Shown here: piece by piece, positions 61,162 to 64,000 of the stretch
Layout of the letters: each line of letters begins with the position of its first letter
Numbering within the stretch: the stretch's first letter is position 1
DNA from: Lutjanus erythropterus
Lineage: Eukaryota; Chordata; Actinopteri; Lutjaniformes; Lutjanidae
Assembly (NCBI GenBank): GCA_020091685.1
Contig: CM034599.1
Coordinates: 26,969,922-27,033,921 of the forward strand
Direction of reading: 5' to 3'
DNA: 64,000 nt
The notes under the pieces: generated by a model
What the model saw: the letters and a program-made list of their open reading frames with translations, nothing else
Database searches by the model: none
What the model was told of the DNA's origin: nothing
Position numbers and translations under genes: made by a program

Positions 61162-64000
61162 ACAGCCAAGACAAGGGTAGCATGAAGATGATCACACTGA
61201 CAAAACAAGACAACAGTCAGGTAGCAGTATAACCCCTTTTGAATAAACCATAATTGATGAATATTTCAAGTCATGTTCTGAGCTCCTTATGTTGGTTTAA
61301 TATTTTTCAGATCAACTCACTGCAGATACGATTTCTACCCTCCATGACTGTTTGCTACTCTCTGGATGTCTCCTCAGTCTCCTGTCTTGTCCAGACAAAA
61401 ATAAACATGGTAAAAACAGACACTTAAGTAATGGTTACATTGATTTTACATGTTATAGATTTCTAGATCTTAATATTTCTGCACATTTAAGTAAATTGTT
61501 TTGTCCTCTGATTTTAGGATACGATTTATTTAGTTGAGGGGATGTGTGAGAACCCAGAAAGGTAGGATGTGTTTTGTATGATTTCTGTGATGTTCTGCCA
61601 GTGAATGTTTGGTGTATGTTTTCAAATATGAAAGAGTCTTTTTCTCCCTTGTTCTCCATGAATTAGTCGAGGGGAGCCGGTATCTTCTGTTGTTGTCAGA
61701 TGCTTCACAGAAGCTTTGCCTGAGAACAGGTACCTCATTTTAATTGGATACATTTCTACATAATTGCAGTCTGCTTCAGCATAATTTATATGATGTCAGT
61801 ATAATTTGATTTACTTGACTTTTGTCTTTTCCCAGACTGAGCAGACTTCTTCACAAACACATGTTTGAAGAGGCTGAAAAGTTTGCCATCACATTTGAGC
61901 TGGATTTAGAGGTAAATGTGTGTATGTATATATTATAAGGGAAAGGAAAAATTCATGTGACTTTTGTGGACTAGAGGTTTTAGATTTTGGTGTCAGTCAA
62001 CAATGGAATAAAAGATGTTGTTATTTGTACTAATAGTGTTACTTTAGAGTTGTTGCAGCTGTTGGTAATTTATTACCGTGATTGGGGACATACACAACTA
62101 ACTATCCTGTGTTTATTCAGCTTGTTTACAAGGTGAAGCTTGACTTTGTGTTGGAGCAGCTGGCCTCTGCATCAGTGGGTGGTTATGGACAGGATGAGTG
62201 GTCTGAACTTGTGGAGGAGGCCAGAACCAACCTGATGAAGATCACAGTCAGTATAACAGTGCTGTTTTTGAGCTGTATTTAGTCTAATCTCAATTAACAG
62301 TTCAAATATGTTGATAAATCTTAGTGAGTACGTTATATCAAATTAGAATTGTTTTCAAGTATCAGTCCCTTACTAATAGAAGCATGTTTGTTTGTTTTTT
62401 GTCACCTAGGATGAGCAGTATGTGGTGGATTACTGCCTCAAAGCTCCATGGCCGACCTTTGAGACAGCTGAAAAGATGCTAAATCATGCTGCCACGCGAT
62501 ACTCCTGCTTACAGATCCAAGAGGCCTTGGCCAGGCTGGCAACATTCTGCAGTCTGCATGGCCCAGAAAATTTCAAGTAAATTAAAAGTCTTAGTTTTCT
62601 CTATATTGTACAGGAAATTAAATATTGGTTGTTTGCCATGTCACAAATGTGTGATTTTTAGTTTGTTATTCTGTCATTCATAGTGGCATCGCCTGGATTG
62701 AGTTTCTGTACAGCACTGACAATTTAGGAGACATTCTGACCCACCTCAAAGAAGGAGACATGAAAGGTGCACAACTCCTTTGGCTCAGATACGAGGTAAA
62801 GAACAGCTTCATGCACTCAAGCAGGAATGTACTTGCATGTACATTTCACACTAGTAAAATAACAATAGTGAAACCAAACATTTCTGTGAGCAATATCATG
62901 TGTGTCCAGGTCAGTTGTGATGTTGTTTCCTGCTGTGTTTTGTGACAGGGACAGATCGCAGCAGAGTTTGATGAGAGCAACCTTGAGGCCATGCTCAATG
63001 CCATCCCAGAAGACCTCCCATCCCAAGACCTCTGTCCTTGGTTTAGGACAGTTTTTGTTCCTTTTGTGAGGAAAGTGCTTCCAAAAGGACAGGTAGGATA
63101 TATTCTCCCAAGCCTAACATACCATCATCGTCTCCATACGTTAATGTGGTGTATTTTCAGTAATAAAAGTTCTGTTATTATGTGCTCATAGAAAATCCTG
63201 GCAAGATGGCTGGAGCAGAGGGCAAGGAATCTGGAGTTAACAGAAAAGGTAAAGGAAAAAATATCTTGACCAGAAACACTTAAGTTAAAGCTACCGAAAT
63301 TAGTTTTTAACTGGTTATGAAACTGTCTCAGCTTATTACTGATGCCTCTATATGATCTACATAAGTTAACAAGACCAGCAGTGAGAGGATTGGCTGTGTC
63401 CATATAGTTATTTGTAATGCCTGCTTCCAGGTCAGTTTCTCCATAAAATGAGATGAAATGAGCCTGTGTTTAAATTTTCCCAGGCAAAGTTACAGTGAGT
63501 AGTACATTAACCAGTGAAAATGAAGCAAGGGAATATTTTTATTTCCATAATTTTGTTTTTGATAGTGACAGCACACTACCACTTTTGTTCACAAGGCACA
63601 GTCTAAAATCAACAAAATATAAAAGTTCCTTGTAATAACTTTAAGTAAAATTGGGCTCTGTAATCGTGCACTACAATGTAGCAGAGATAAATGGTAATGA
63701 GCATAAATTAAAGTTTTGAATGATTTTGATAACTTGCAAAAAGTATTGCAAGCTACAATTACAATAATAGATAATGGTGAAAGCCCTGCTCATTTGCTGC
63801 TCATATATACAGTACGCTATTGTACACCTGCTTAATTAAAAAAAAAAAAAAAAAAAGTTTTTTTAAAAACTCACAAATGTCTGTCACAATAGCTGAACCA
63901 ACGATTATAAATGTAATATGTTGTTCCAGGGTGCTTGGCCCCGGAACGGGCTGGATTTGGCAGTGCTTGGACTGCCGTCTCTGTGGACATGGATGAAATC
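58491..64000 (+). CDS. kntc1: kntc1, kinetochore-associated protein 1 (Rod), N-terminal part
   Basis: Subunit of the Rod-Zw10-Zwilch complex, which recruits dynein and Mad1/Mad2 to unattached kinetochores. Exons: 58491-58628, 58826-58946, 59235-59350, 59460-59538, 59674-59751, 59837-59871, 59958-60068, 60354-60447, 60739-60791, 60890-61002, 61166-61220, 61311-61409, 61518-61561, 61667-61729, 61836-61911, 62121-62246, 62410-62576, 62684-62795, 62949-63092, 63192-63248, 63930 to the window end. All are in frame; about 650 of some 2,200 residues are present. Matches to remembered human KNTC1 include LYQVDTLVKIS, the beta-propeller strands (DGQFLVVCERNGNFHLI; NLLYILDTEDTLSLWD), RCFTEALPENRLSRLLHKH, DEQYVVDYCLKAPW, and GQ-ILARWLEQRARNLELTEK. 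MAKWSDVELLTSED aligns with human MWNDIELLTNDD. Confidence 0.95.
61092..61160. repeat. (TG)n microsatellite abutting a kntc1 3' splice site
   Basis: About 34 uninterrupted TG units run directly into CACAG|CCAAG, the acceptor of the 55-nt exon 61166-61220. The polypyrimidine tract is thus replaced by alternating TG. Confidence 0.96.

Noticed and set aside
1-64000. CRISPR arrays, operons, toxin-antitoxin or phage-like modules, viral genes, tRNA and rRNA genes
   Set aside because: Nothing of these kinds is visible; the window is an ordinary vertebrate multi-gene locus and I found no evidence for a new multi-gene system.

Overview
This is a nuclear window from a ray-finned fish, very probably a teleost. 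All genes are split by GT-AG introns of tens to a few thousand bases. The proteins are vertebrate orthologues, and the introns carry repeat types typical of fish genomes: non-autonomous hAT elements, a Tc1/mariner-like remnant, palindromic MITEs, a LINE/SINE 3' tail and long CA/TG microsatellites. Gene content matches the LRRC43-CLIP1-ZCCHC8-RSRC2-KNTC1 block of human 12q24.31 (order from memory). I see no operon, CRISPR array, virus or prokaryotic-type system, and no tRNA or rRNA gene.

Layout, left to right. 80-6412 (+): the 3' two thirds of lrrc43, a leucine-rich-repeat protein. 8376-31288 (-): clip1 (CLIP-170), a microtubule plus-end tracking protein, reconstructed here as 25 coding exons. 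One of these is a 2,454-bp, proline-free coiled-coil exon. Clip1 5' UTR exons and promoter lie near 36.4-37.1 kb. 39435-45514 (-): zcchc8, scaffold of the nuclear exosome targeting complex, 14 coding exons, with an AT-AC U12-type first intron. 45987-49321 (+): a four-exon gene for a 385-residue protein I do not recognise, head-to-head with zcchc8 across about 470 bp. 50614-57269 (-): rsrc2, an RS-rich nuclear protein, 10 coding exons, one intron with a GC donor. 58491-64000 (+): the first 21 coding exons of kntc1 (Rod of the RZZ kinetochore complex), running off the right edge and head-to-head with rsrc2.

The genes do not form one pathway. They are conserved housekeeping or cilia/cell-division neighbours: CLIP1 and KNTC1 both act on microtubules and kinetochores, ZCCHC8 and RSRC2 in nuclear RNA metabolism. 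Exon boundaries were derived by matching splice sites, reading phase and remembered human proteins. For clip1, zcchc8, rsrc2, the unknown gene and kntc1 every junction keeps frame. The points most worth a second look are the giant clip1 exon, the minor-spliceosome intron in zcchc8, the (TG)n-built 3' splice site in kntc1, the unrecognised gene, and several transposons with still readable target-site duplications.
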